From: Streptomyces sp. A1136
GTDB lineage: Bacteria > Actinomycetota > Actinomycetes > Streptomycetales > Streptomycetaceae
NCBI RefSeq assembly: GCF_004795055.1
Contig: NZ_SSBJ01000001.1
Location: 1-64,000, forward strand
Length of the DNA: 64,000 nt
Direction: 5' to 3'
A program made the translations under genes and the position numbers. The notes beneath the pieces were generated by a model. That model did not search any database. It was not told the origin of the DNA and was given only the letters and a program-made list of their open reading frames with translations. Below are positions 1 through 8,321 of this stretch, piece by piece; position 1 is the stretch's first letter, and every line of letters begins with the position of its first letter.

Positions 1-2
1 CC

Positions 3-383
3 GAGCCGGGCGGGCCGGGCGGGCCGGGCGGGCCGGGCGGGCCGGGCCGGGAGGCGGCAGCGGGTGGCGGGCAGGCGCAGGGGCGCGGGGGTGGTGCCTG
101 GCGCACCGGGCTGATCAGCAACGCGCTGAACCCGAAGATCGCCGTCTTCTACACGGGCCTGCTGCCCACGCTCACCCCTGCCGGTCTGCGCCCCGCGGCG
201 GGCATGGCGCTACTCGTAGGGGTCCACGTCCTGCTGACCCTGCTCTGGCTGGGCACGTACGTCCACGTCCTCTCCCGCGCCCGGCACTTCTTCGCGCGCC
301 CGCGCGTCCGCCGGACTCTGGACCGGGTGACGGGTACCGTCCTGATCGCCTTCGGCGTCCGGGTGGCGACGGCGGCCTCGTAA
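3..383 (+). CDS. LysE-family exporter, C-terminal part (5' end outside window)
   Basis: This is the 3' end of a membrane exporter of the LysE/RhtB family, which moves amino acids or their analogues out of the cell. The readable part carries the typical NPK motif followed by hydrophobic stretches that look like the last three membrane helices, ending at a TAA at 381-383. The first 17 or so codons lie in a Gly/Pro-encoding 9-bp repeat, which in this family would be the cytoplasmic loop before the second half. The start is outside the window, so length and substrate cannot be judged. Confidence 0.75.
   Translation, partial: EPGGPGGPGGPGGPGREAAAGGGQAQGRGGGAWRTGLISNALNPKIAVFYTGLLPTLTPAGLRPAAGMALLVGVHVLLTLLWLGTYVHVLSRARHFFARPRVRRTLDRVTGTVLIAFGVRVATAAS
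6..50. repeat. 9-bp GC-rich tandem repeat
   Basis: Four copies of CCGGGCGGG plus a degenerate fifth run in tandem. In the exporter frame they encode a Gly/Pro/Gly loop. A 9-bp unit keeps the frame when copy number changes, so length variation between strains is plausible. Confidence 0.7.
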
Positions 384-566
384 CCGCCCGCCCCTGCCCT
401 GTTCCCGGCCCTGCTTGTGCGGCGATGTGGCTAGTAGGTAGCCCGCCTCATACCTGAGAGCTACCCGCGAAGGCCGCTCCACAGCGGGACGCCGACGAGG
501 GGGGACGGTTCCTAACTTCGGTACGAGAGAAGAGCGGCAGGCTCTCCGGACCCGAAGGACACCCTC

Positions 567-1547
567 ATGAACACCATGGTCAGCCGCCTGCGTCGCGCCC
601 TGCCGGCCGCCCTCATCGCGGCCGCCGTGGTGTTCCCGGTCTCCGCCGCGGCCTCCCCCGACGTACCGGCGCCGAAGCCCGTCGCCTTCTCCGCCAGGGC
701 CTCCCCGCACGACCGGTACGCCGCGAACCTCGGCAACATCGCCGAGGCGGCCCGGATGGCGCAGGCCGCGGGCCGTACCGGTCGGGCGGCGAAGTTGCGG
801 GCCATGGCGGCCGGTTCGGGAGGCGGTCGGTTCCTCGCCTTCGACGGTCGGGGCAAGGGACGGGCAGTCGAGGTGCTCGGTGATCTGGAGAACGCCGACC
901 GGGTCACCGTCTTGGTGCCCGGCTCCGACACCACGATGGACACCTATCAGAGATTCCGTGCCGGGGCGGTCGCCCTTGAGCAGCGCCTCACGGCCGAGCA
1001 CCCGAACTCCGCCGTGGTCGCCTGGCTCGGGTACGACACCCCCGGCACGGTCAGCACCACGGTGCTGACCATCGACCGCGCCGACGGGGCCGCGAGCGAA
1101 CTGGCTCGCTTCCTGTCCGAGGTGGAAACCCTCACCCGCCCCGACACCCGCCTCTCGCTGCTGTGCCACTCCTACGGTTCCGTGGTCTGCGCCCGGACAC
1201 CTACCGGCCCCAAGGTCACCGACCTGGTGCTGTACGGCAGTCCGGGTACCGGGGCCGACTCCGTCGCCGGGCTGCCCACCGGGGCTCGGGTATGGAGCGG
1301 TCGGGGCAGCCGCGATTGGATCGGCCGTGTCCCCCATGTACGGCTCGGCGGGATCGGGTTCGGCACCGACCCCGTCGACCCGGCCTTCGGCGCCGCGCCC
1401 TTCACCGCCGGTAACGCCGGCCACAGCGATTACCTCAAGCCCGGCACCACCTCCCTCGACAGCCTGGCCCGCATCGTCCTGGGACCGACCCCCGCCGGCG
1501 GACCCACGACCGCCCTTGCCGGCGCGCCGGAGGCCTCCCGTGCTTGA
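567..1547 (+). CDS. Secreted alpha/beta hydrolase, DUF1023 type
   Basis: A 326-aa protein with an N-terminal signal peptide (basic start MNTMVSRLRR, hydrophobic core to about residue 28, Ala-rich cleavage region). The mature part has the alpha/beta-hydrolase fold of the DUF1023 family: a strand reading VTVLVPGSD near residue 113 and the nucleophile elbow CHSYGS with its serine near residue 202. A late GHSDY segment may hold the catalytic histidine. The substrate is unknown; members are generally thought to be lipases or esterases acting outside the cell. The stop overlaps the GTG start of the membrane acyltransferase by 8 nt, so the two are probably translated together. An in-frame ATG 9 nt downstream is an alternative start. 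Confidence 0.85.
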   Translation: MNTMVSRLRRALPAALIAAAVVFPVSAAASPDVPAPKPVAFSARASPHDRYAANLGNIAEAARMAQAAGRTGRAAKLRAMAAGSGGGRFLAFDGRGKGRAVEVLGDLENADRVTVLVPGSDTTMDTYQRFRAGAVALEQRLTAEHPNSAVVAWLGYDTPGTVSTTVLTIDRADGAASELARFLSEVETLTRPDTRLSLLCHSYGSVVCARTPTGPKVTDLVLYGSPGTGADSVAGLPTGARVWSGRGSRDWIGRVPHVRLGGIGFGTDPVDPAFGAAPFTAGNAGHSDYLKPGTTSLDSLARIVLGPTPAGGPTTALAGAPEASRA

Positions 1548-2769
1548 GGCCCTCGCCCGTTGGTCCCGACTCGCGGACCGAGTGCATGCCGGGACACCCG
1601 CTTCCCGAGACCGCTCCGTGGACGCGCTGCGCGCCCTGGCCATCCTCGGTGTGGTCCTGGGCCACTGGCTCGTCACCGCTCTGACCACGGCCGAGGGCGG
1701 CCTGAGCGCCACGAGCCCGCTGGCCCGCATGCCCTGGCTGACGCCGGTCTCGTGGGTGTTCCAGACGCTGGCCGTGTTCTTCCTGGTCGGCGGGCATCTC
1801 GCGGCCCGGGGCTACTCATCGGCCCGGGCACGCGGAGTTCGGTACCGCACGTGGGTCGGACAGCGGCTGGGGAGGTTGTTCCGGCCGGTGGCCGCGGTGC
1901 TCACGCTCTGGGGCGTGGCCTCCGCCGGGATGCTGCTCGGCGGGGTGGCACCGGACACCCTGCACACGCTGCTGAAGCTTGTCCTGTCCCCGCTGTGGTT
2001 CCTGTTGGTGTTCGCCGCGCTCACCGCCGCGACGCCGTTGGTCGCGCGGCTCCACCCGGTGTGGCCCTTGGTCGTCGTGGTGGGTGTGGACGTCTGGCGG
2101 TTCGGCTTCGAGGGCCCCGACCGGATCGGCTGGGCCAATGTCGCCGCCGGCTGGCTTGTCCCCTTCACCCTGGGCGCCGCCTGGTCACGGGGCGCGTTCT
2201 CCCGCCGCGCCCCGGCGGCGGCCCTGCTCGTGGGCGGCGCCGTCGCCACCGCGGTGCTGGTCCTTTGGGGCGGGTACCCCTCGTCGATGGTGGGAGTCCC
2301 GGGTGCCGCGATCTCCAACCTGAACCCGCCCACCCTTGCGGTCGTGTGCTTCGGCACGGCCCAGTGCGGGCTGGCCCTGCTGGTCCGTGAGCCGCTCGCC
2401 CGGGCCATGCGACGGCCCCGGGCATGGGCGAAGGTGGCGTTGCTGAACCTGTCCGCGATGACGGTCTTCCTCTGGCACCAGACGGCGATGATGGCCGTCA
2501 CCGCCCTCGGGCTCCTCGTCTCGGCGGACCTGCCGGGCCTGCACACCGTGCCCGGGTCCCCGGAGTGGATAGCGAGTCGGTTGCTGTGGCTGCCGCTGTT
2601 CGCCGCCGCGCTGGGCGTCTGTTGGGTCGCGTTCCACGGGTACGAGCGGGGCCCGTCCCCGCGGGGCGGCCCCGCTGCCGGGGCGGGGTCGGTTGCCCCC
2701 GACCGCCGAGGTGCTCCGATGGCTCCGATGGCTCCGACGACTGCGATGACAGAAGTCGGCCATGCCTAG
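1540..2769 (+). CDS. Membrane acyltransferase family 3 protein
   Basis: A 409-aa integral membrane protein of the acyltransferase-3 family, which O-acylates sugars or envelope polymers. Near the N-terminus the sequence SVDALRALAILGVVLGHW carries the family's R-x(10)-H signature, followed by about ten hydrophobic helices. I chose GTG at 1540 because GGAGG lies 6 nt upstream and because the family's conserved beginning follows directly; the frame is open further upstream but only as an antiparallel shadow of the hydrolase gene. It overlaps the hydrolase stop and the histidine kinase start by 8 nt each. The context suggests an envelope-modifying unit linked to the following two-component system. 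Confidence 0.8.
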   Translation: MLEALARWSRLADRVHAGTPASRDRSVDALRALAILGVVLGHWLVTALTTAEGGLSATSPLARMPWLTPVSWVFQTLAVFFLVGGHLAARGYSSARARGVRYRTWVGQRLGRLFRPVAAVLTLWGVASAGMLLGGVAPDTLHTLLKLVLSPLWFLLVFAALTAATPLVARLHPVWPLVVVVGVDVWRFGFEGPDRIGWANVAAGWLVPFTLGAAWSRGAFSRRAPAAALLVGGAVATAVLVLWGGYPSSMVGVPGAAISNLNPPTLAVVCFGTAQCGLALLVREPLARAMRRPRAWAKVALLNLSAMTVFLWHQTAMMAVTALGLLVSADLPGLHTVPGSPEWIASRLLWLPLFAAALGVCWVAFHGYERGPSPRGGPAAGAGSVAPDRRGAPMAPMAPTTAMTEVGHA

Positions 2770-4153
2770 TCTGACCGTTGTGAACGCGCAGCGCGATGTC
2801 CCTTACCCGGCAGCCCCTTTGACGACGGGCCGCGTGCCGGGCAGCCCTGTGGGGGGTGGTCCTGTGCCGGGCGACCCCGTACGGGGCGGTCTGGCACAGG
2901 AGTTGTTCACCTTGAAGAAGGACCCGCTCCCGCCCATGGCGCGGCCCCGCCTGCTGGCCCGGCTGCCCCATGTCCTCGTCGTCTACGCGGCGGTGTTCTT
3001 CGGCTCCCTCACCTCGACGCAGCTCCAGGACCACTACGACGTCCACGACCCGAGCATCGTCCTGCTGTCGCTCTTCACCGGCTTCTCACTGGTGATCGCG
3101 ATGTTCCGTCCCATCGGGGCCTGGTGGCTCGGCCTGCTGAACGCCGGCTTCATCGCCTGGGTGATCCGCGACCATGTCGGGCAGGGGCAGGCGTGGCCGT
3201 GGACGGCCATCGGACCGTTCTCCTTCGCCCCGCTGATCCTGCTGGTGGCCCTGCGCGTGCCGCCGCGGGTGACCATCGCCGTCATCAGCGTCTCGGTCGC
3301 CGCCGGCGCCGTGGCCGAGGGGGCCTTCAAGCCGGAGAAGAGCCGCAGCAGCCTCCTCGTGGCCCTCCTCGTCTTCGGGTTCGCCGGGCTCCTCGGATAC
3401 GCGCTGCGGGCGATGCGCCTCGCCCGTGGCCAGCTCGTCGCGCAGGAGACGATGACCGAGGAGGAGCGGGCGCGGCGGACCCTGCTGGAGGAACGCAGCC
3501 GCATCGCACGCGAGTTGCACGACGTCGTCGCCCACCACATGTCGGTGATCTCCATCCAGGCTCAGGTCGCCCCCCACCTGGTGGAGAACCCGTCGGAGGA
3601 ACTCAAGGAAAACCTGGCGGGCATCCGACAGAACGCACTGGAAGCCCTCACCGAGCTGCGCCGCGTGCTCGGTGTGCTGCGCTCCGAGCATCCCGACGAC
3701 CCGGCGAACCCGCACCATCCGCAGCCCACCCTCGCGGATCTCGACGGTCTCGTGGACAACGTCCGCGCGGCCGGGCTGGAGGTCGCCACGGAGATAGCGG
3801 GCATCCGGCGGCCGTTGACCCCCGGCTCCGAACTCACCGCGTACCGGATCGTGCAGGAGGCGTTGAGCAACTGCCTGCGTCACGCACCGGGCTCTCGGGT
3901 GGAGGTGGGGATCGCCTACGGCCCGCGTGAGCTGCACCTGTGCGTCGCCAACAGCGCACCGACCCGGGCGGCCGCGCCGTCCCCCGGAGCCGGGCACGGG
4001 CTGCTGGGGATGCGCGAACGGGCGGGCATGCTGGGCGGTGAACTGGCCGCCGGCCCGCGCCCCGGAGGCGGATACGAAGTGAGCGCCGTACTGCCCATGG
4101 ATCTTCCCGGGGGCGCCGCGTCCGGGACCGACGAGACGGAGAAGCCCTCATGA
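2762..4153 (+). CDS. Sensor histidine kinase, NarL/DesK type (first of two tandem copies)
   Basis: A 463-aa membrane histidine kinase. A 60-residue Pro/Gly-rich cytoplasmic start is followed by about five membrane helices (residues 70-215), a short coiled linker, the HisKA_3 dimerization domain with phospho-acceptor His253 in ARELHDVVAHHMSV, and a HATPase domain with an N-box (EALSNCLRHA) and a G-box (GAGHGLLGMRER). It should phosphorylate the response regulator encoded next, whose start overlaps its stop as ATGA. The ATG at 2762 overlaps the acyltransferase stop. A GTG at 2780 preceded by a -10-like TAGTCT is an alternative leaderless start. No ligand-binding extracellular domain is visible, so the signal is probably sensed within the membrane. 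Confidence 0.9.
   Translation: MPSLTVVNAQRDVPYPAAPLTTGRVPGSPVGGGPVPGDPVRGGLAQELFTLKKDPLPPMARPRLLARLPHVLVVYAAVFFGSLTSTQLQDHYDVHDPSIVLLSLFTGFSLVIAMFRPIGAWWLGLLNAGFIAWVIRDHVGQGQAWPWTAIGPFSFAPLILLVALRVPPRVTIAVISVSVAAGAVAEGAFKPEKSRSSLLVALLVFGFAGLLGYALRAMRLARGQLVAQETMTEEERARRTLLEERSRIARELHDVVAHHMSVISIQAQVAPHLVENPSEELKENLAGIRQNALEALTELRRVLGVLRSEHPDDPANPHHPQPTLADLDGLVDNVRAAGLEVATEIAGIRRPLTPGSELTAYRIVQEALSNCLRHAPGSRVEVGIAYGPRELHLCVANSAPTRAAAPSPGAGHGLLGMRERAGMLGGELAAGPRPGGGYEVSAVLPMDLPGGAASGTDETEKPS
2767..2772 (+). promoter_or_regulatory. -10-like box TAGTCT, possible leaderless start at GTG 2780
   Basis: TAGTCT followed by exactly 7 nt and an in-frame GTG. If used, transcription would begin at or near the start codon of a kinase 6 residues shorter. 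It lies at the acyltransferase stop codon, so it would give internal expression of the kinase/regulator pair. Confidence 0.4.
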
Positions 4154-4821
4154 CCGCCCCGATCAAGGTGATGATCGCCGACGACCAGATGATGGTCCGG
4201 CAGGGGTTCACCGTGCTGTTGAACGCCCAACCCGACATGGAGGTCGTCGGCCAGGCCGTGGACGGCTCCGAGGCGGTGACAAAGGTCGCCGAGCTCCGCC
4301 CTGACGTGGTCCTGATGGACATCCGCATGCCCGGCATGGGCGGCATCGAGGCGACGTCCGTCATCACCGCCGACCCCGCGACCGCCGTGAAGGTGCTCGT
4401 GCTGACCACCTTCGACCTGGACGAGTACGTGTACGAGGCCCTGCGCGCCGGCGCCTCCGGGTTCCTGCTCAAGGACGCCTCCGCGGACCAGCTCGCGGAG
4501 GCGGTGCGTGTGGTGGCGGCCGGTGAGGCGCTGCTGTCCCCGAACATCACGAAGCGGCTGATCACCGAGTTCTCCCGGCTGGGGGCGCCCCGCGCGCCGT
4601 CGCGGGCCCGGATCGACGAGCTGACGGAGCGGGAGACGGAGGTGCTGTCCCTGATCGCGCAGGGCCTTTCCAACGCGGAGATCGCACAGCACCTGGTTCT
4701 GGCCGAGCAGACCGTCAAAACGCATGTGAGCCGCATCCTGGTGAAGCTGGGCCTGCGCGACCGGACACAGGCCGCGGTGTTCGCGTACGAGACGGGCCTG
4801 GTCCGTCCCTCGGGCTACTGA
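4150..4821 (+). CDS. Response regulator, NarL/LuxR type (first pair)
   Basis: A 223-aa regulator with a receiver domain (acidic pair Asp11-Asp12, phospho-acceptor Asp57 in VVLMDIRMPG, conserved Lys in FLLKDAS) and a C-terminal LuxR-type helix-turn-helix (LTERETEVLSLIAQGLSNAE). It binds DNA when phosphorylated by the upstream kinase. The start overlaps the kinase stop by 4 nt. It is strikingly similar to the second regulator in this window, including the segments VLTTFDLDEYVYEALRAGAS and TVKTHVSRILVKLGLRDRTQ. Confidence 0.93.
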   Translation: MTAPIKVMIADDQMMVRQGFTVLLNAQPDMEVVGQAVDGSEAVTKVAELRPDVVLMDIRMPGMGGIEATSVITADPATAVKVLVLTTFDLDEYVYEALRAGASGFLLKDASADQLAEAVRVVAAGEALLSPNITKRLITEFSRLGAPRAPSRARIDELTERETEVLSLIAQGLSNAEIAQHLVLAEQTVKTHVSRILVKLGLRDRTQAAVFAYETGLVRPSGY

Positions 4822-4896
4822 CGCACCGCCGTAGTACCTGAGGGGGAGGTCCGGATATCCCCATCAGCGGCGACGCGGATGAGGTGGTCGCGGACC

Positions 4897-4902
4897 TACG
4901 GT
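4897..4902 (+). promoter_or_regulatory. -10-like box TACGGT, 6 nt before ATG 4909
   Basis: TACGGT followed by TCGTAC and the ATG. The spacing places the transcription start at the initiation codon, as expected for a leaderless mRNA. No good ribosome-binding site precedes this ATG. Confidence 0.5.
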
Positions 4903-4908
4903 TCGTAC

Positions 4909-6324
4909 ATGACCGAGACGACCGCCGGGGGGACAGCCCGGACACCGGAACTGACAATGGCTTCGGGGCTCATGAAGATCCTGCGCCACGACCTGTTCGA
5001 GGGGGCCTTCGACTACCGGCCCCTGCCGCCGATGCGCACCGATGGACCACTGCTGCGGCTGTTGCCGGCGGGCGTGCGCGCGAGGGCCGGTTACCTCCCG
5101 CACGCGCTGGTGGGGCTGGTGGCGGTGATCGTCCTGCTGGCCGGCAGCTTCGATTCCTACGGTGTGCCGCACGCCCTGCGCCTGTTCACGGGCCTGATAG
5201 CGGCGGTGCCGATTGTGATGACGCTGGTGCGGCCCGTGGGGGCGTTCTGGGTCGTCTTGGGTACGACAGCGGTCCTCGCGCTCCTCCAGGACCGCGACTT
5301 CACCTGGCCGTGGGCTCCCGGGAGCTTCATCGCCTACCTCGCGGTGGTGACCGTCGTGGCGATGCGGAGCCGACCTCGGACGGCCTGCTGGCTGTGGTTG
5401 ATCACCGTGCTGTTCGGGACGGCGATGCCCGTGCTCACGAGCACCTACGGTTCCGCCAACGCGGCGCCCATGGCGTTCGCCTCCGCCCTCACCCTGCTGA
5501 CGGTCACCGTCCGCAACACCCGCCGCCAGGCGGAGCGCGCGGTCAGCGCCCAGCAGCAGGTGACGGCCGTCGAGCGGGACCGGCGCACGCTGCTGGAGGA
5601 GCGGACGACGATAGCGCGCGAGTTGCACGACGTGGTCGCGCACCACATGTCGGTGGTGGCGATCCAGGCGGAGGCCGCGCCGTACCGGGTGAAGAACCCG
5701 CCGGCCGAACTGGAGGCGGCGTTCGTCACCATCCGGGAGAACGCGGTGGCGGCGCTGACGGAGCTGCGGCGGGTGCTGGGGGTCGTGCGTTCCGCGGACT
5801 ACGAGGCGCCGGACGGGCCGCAGCCGACGCTGGCCTCCTTGGACGAACTCTTGGCCAATGTGCGCGAGGCCGGGCTGAGTGTGGACAAGACGGTCACCGG
5901 AGCGGTCCGGGAACTACCGCAGGGCGTGGAGTTGTCGGCGTACCGCATCATCCAGGAGGCGTTGAGCAACTCGCTGCGGCACGCGCCGGGCGCGGTGGCC
6001 GGGGTGGAGGTGTCGTATGTGCTCGGCGGCTTGGGGATACGGGTGGTCAACGGTCCGCCGACGGAGAAGGTCCTGCCGTCGCCCGGCGCCGGACACGGGA
6101 TCACCGGGATGCGGGAGCGGGTGGCCATGCTGGAGGGGGAGATGACGGCCGGGGAGACGGATGAGGGCGGGTACGAGGTCGCCGTGTTCATACCGGTGCC
6201 CCGCGCCACGGAGACCTCGCCGTCTTCCTCGAATTCCTCGACCCCGTCGACTTCCTCGACCCCCTCGTCTCCGGGGGCGCCCTCGGCGGCACTCCCCTCG
6301 TCACCCCTGGAGCGGCCGGCATGA
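4909..6324 (+). CDS. Sensor histidine kinase, NarL/DesK type (second tandem copy)
   Basis: A 471-aa kinase with the same layout as the first: membrane helices, HisKA_3 box (ARELHDVVAHHMSV, His240 from this start) and HATPase domain (EALSNSLRHA; GAGHGITGMRER). The last 40 residues form a Ser/Pro/Thr-rich tail not present in the first kinase. I chose ATG 4909 because a -10-like TACGGT lies 6 nt upstream; ATG 4879 in the same frame would add 10 residues and ATG 4957 would remove 16. Its stop overlaps the next regulator's ATG (ATGA). The linker between dimerization and ATPase domains is similar to that of the first copy, which supports duplication of a whole kinase/regulator pair. Confidence 0.88.
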   Translation: MTETTAGGTARTPELTMASGLMKILRHDLFEGAFDYRPLPPMRTDGPLLRLLPAGVRARAGYLPHALVGLVAVIVLLAGSFDSYGVPHALRLFTGLIAAVPIVMTLVRPVGAFWVVLGTTAVLALLQDRDFTWPWAPGSFIAYLAVVTVVAMRSRPRTACWLWLITVLFGTAMPVLTSTYGSANAAPMAFASALTLLTVTVRNTRRQAERAVSAQQQVTAVERDRRTLLEERTTIARELHDVVAHHMSVVAIQAEAAPYRVKNPPAELEAAFVTIRENAVAALTELRRVLGVVRSADYEAPDGPQPTLASLDELLANVREAGLSVDKTVTGAVRELPQGVELSAYRIIQEALSNSLRHAPGAVAGVEVSYVLGGLGIRVVNGPPTEKVLPSPGAGHGITGMRERVAMLEGEMTAGETDEGGYEVAVFIPVPRATETSPSSSNSSTPSTSSTPSSPGAPSAALPSSPLERPA

Positions 6325-6980
6325 CGATCAAGGTACTGATCGTCGACGACCAGATGATGGTCCGCGAGGGCTTCTCCGTCCTGCTGAACGCGATGGAGGG
6401 CATCGAGGTGGTCGGCGAAGCGGTCGACGGCCTCCAGGCCATCGCGAAGGTCGGCGCCCTGCGACCGGATGTGGTGCTGATGGACATCCGGATGCCGGAG
6501 ATGAACGGTTTGGAGGCGACGCGGCGGATCGTGGCCGCGGACACGGGGGCGAAGGTGCTGGTCCTGACCACCTTCGACCTCGACGAGTACGTGTACCAGG
6601 CTCTGCGTGCGGGCGCCTCGGGGTTCCTGCTGAAGGACGCGTCCGCGCGACAGCTGGCCGAGGGCGTGCGGGTGGTGGCGGGCGGTGAGGCCCTACTGGC
6701 CCCCTCGGTGACCAAGCGACTGATATCGGAGTTCTCCAAGCTCGCGGAGGCACCGAAGCTCGCCGATCCGACCGGGGTCACCCAGCTGACGGAGCGGGAG
6801 ACGGAGGTGCTGATCCTGATAGCCCAGGGGTTGGCCAACGCGGAGATAGCGCAGCGGCTGGTGGTGGCGGAGTCGACCATCAAGACCCATGTGAGCCGCA
6901 TATTGGTCAAGTTGGGCCTACGGGATCGCACCCAGGCGGCGGTGTTCGCCTACGAGACCCGGCTGGTGACACCGGGATGA
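6321..6980 (+). CDS. Response regulator, NarL/LuxR type (second pair)
   Basis: A 219-aa receiver plus LuxR helix-turn-helix protein, partner of the preceding kinase (4-nt overlap). Phospho-acceptor Asp55 lies in VVLMDIRMPE; the output domain reads LTERETEVLILIAQGLANAE. The recognition-helix region IAQRLVVAESTIKTHVSRIL differs from the first regulator mainly in the turn residues (VAESTI versus LAEQTV), so the two may recognise related sites. About 100 nt of non-coding sequence separates it from the P450. Confidence 0.93.
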   Translation: MTIKVLIVDDQMMVREGFSVLLNAMEGIEVVGEAVDGLQAIAKVGALRPDVVLMDIRMPEMNGLEATRRIVAADTGAKVLVLTTFDLDEYVYQALRAGASGFLLKDASARQLAEGVRVVAGGEALLAPSVTKRLISEFSKLAEAPKLADPTGVTQLTERETEVLILIAQGLANAEIAQRLVVAESTIKTHVSRILVKLGLRDRTQAAVFAYETRLVTPG

Positions 6981-7068
6981 GGGGGGAACAGGCAACGGGA
7001 GGGCTCGACAAGCTACGGCTCGGATCGCGGTGATGTGGCGAAAAGACCGCTGGAGCGCGATGTCGATC

Positions 7069-7074
7069 TAGGCT
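7069..7074 (+). promoter_or_regulatory. -10-like box TAGGCT, 6 nt before the P450 ATG
   Basis: TAGGCT plus a 6-nt spacer (GCGGAG) and ATG at 7081. This is the geometry of a leaderless actinobacterial promoter; the GGAG in the spacer touches the ATG and is too close to act as a normal ribosome-binding site. Confidence 0.5.
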
Positions 7075-7080
7075 GCGGAG

Positions 7081-8283
7081 ATGCGCTTTGATCCGTGGGA
7101 CGCCGCGTTCGTAGCCGACCCCTATCCCGCCTACCGGGAGTTGCGCGAGCGGGGTCGGGCGGTGTGGTCGGAGGCGACCGGCCAGTGGCTGGTGCCGCAC
7201 TACGCCGATGTGAGCGCGCTGCTGCGGGACCGCCGGCTGGGGCGGACGTACCTGCACCGCTTCACGCACGAGGAGTTCGGGCAGCAGGCTCCGCCGCCGG
7301 AGCACGAGCCGTTCCACGTGCTCAACGGCAACGGGCTGTTGGACTTGGAGGACCCGGCGCACGCGCGGGTGCGCCGGTTGGTGGCGAAGGCCTTCACCCC
7401 GCGCACCGTGGAGCGTCTCGCGCCCGCCGTCGAGCGGCTGGCCGGGGAACTGGCGGACGGTCTGCTGGCCGCCGGGGGTGGCGATCTCCTGACGGCGGTC
7501 GCGGAGCCGCTGCCGGTCGCGGTGATCGCCGAGTTGCTCGGCATCCCGGAGTCCGACCGGGCGCTGCTGCGGCCCTGGTCGGCGGACATCTGCGGGATGT
7601 TCGAGCTCCGGCCGGACGAGGAGACGGCGCGGCGCGCCGTCCGGGCGAGCGTCGAGTTCAGCGACTACCTGCGCGCGCTGATCGCCGTACGGCGGCGGCG
7701 CCCCGGGGCGGATCTGATCTCCGGCCTGATCGCCGCCCACGATGAGGAGGGTCGGCTCAGCGAACAGGAAATGATCTCCACCTGTGTGCTGCTGCTCAAC
7801 GCGGGCCACGAGGCGACCGTCAATACCACCGTCAACGGCTGGTGGGCGCTGTTCCGCCATCCCGACCGGCTCGACGACCTCCGGCGTCATCCCGAAAAGT
7901 TGTCCACAGCTGTGGATGAACTCATGCGATACGACACACCCCTACAAATGTTCGAACGCTGGGTGCTGGACGAGATCCGGATCGGGGAGTCCGTCATCCC
8001 GCGCGGCGCCGAGGTGGCGCTGCTCTTCGGCTCCGCCAACCGGGACCCCGCGCGGTTCGAGCACCCCGACACGCTGGACCTCGTACGCGCCGACAACCCG
8101 CACCTGACCTTCGGCGCGGGAATCCACTACTGCCTGGGCGCACCACTGGCCCGGCTGGAGCTCAAGGCCTCCTTCGGCGCCCTGCTGGCGGCCGGCGGCC
8201 CGCCGCTACGGCTCGTGGAGGAGCCGCAGTGGCGGGAGGGGTACGTCATCCGGGGGCTGCGGAAGCTGCTGGTCACCGTCTAG
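7081..8283 (+). CDS. Cytochrome P450 (bacterial class, CYP105/107-like)
   Basis: A 400-aa soluble P450 monooxygenase. The I-helix oxygen-activation motif AGHEAT (residues 241-246) has His where most family members have a hydrophobic or polar residue before the acid. The K-helix ExxR is E280-L-M-R283, and the heme loop FGAGIHYCLG gives Cys351 as the iron ligand. It needs electrons from a ferredoxin and reductase, but no ferredoxin gene lies beside it, so it must use partners encoded elsewhere. It stands alone, convergent with the next gene, without biosynthetic neighbours. Substrate unknown. Confidence 0.93.
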   Translation: MRFDPWDAAFVADPYPAYRELRERGRAVWSEATGQWLVPHYADVSALLRDRRLGRTYLHRFTHEEFGQQAPPPEHEPFHVLNGNGLLDLEDPAHARVRRLVAKAFTPRTVERLAPAVERLAGELADGLLAAGGGDLLTAVAEPLPVAVIAELLGIPESDRALLRPWSADICGMFELRPDEETARRAVRASVEFSDYLRALIAVRRRRPGADLISGLIAAHDEEGRLSEQEMISTCVLLLNAGHEATVNTTVNGWWALFRHPDRLDDLRRHPEKLSTAVDELMRYDTPLQMFERWVLDEIRIGESVIPRGAEVALLFGSANRDPARFEHPDTLDLVRADNPHLTFGAGIHYCLGAPLARLELKASFGALLAAGGPPLRLVEEPQWREGYVIRGLRKLLVTV

Positions 8284-8321
8284 GGACGGCGGTCCGCGCG
8301 ACGCCCCCGGCCGCGCCGGGT

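Noticed and set aside
7081-8283. Natural-product cluster around the P450
   Set aside because: The neighbours are regulators, a lipid kinase-like protein and purA; no scaffold-forming enzymes lie in the window.
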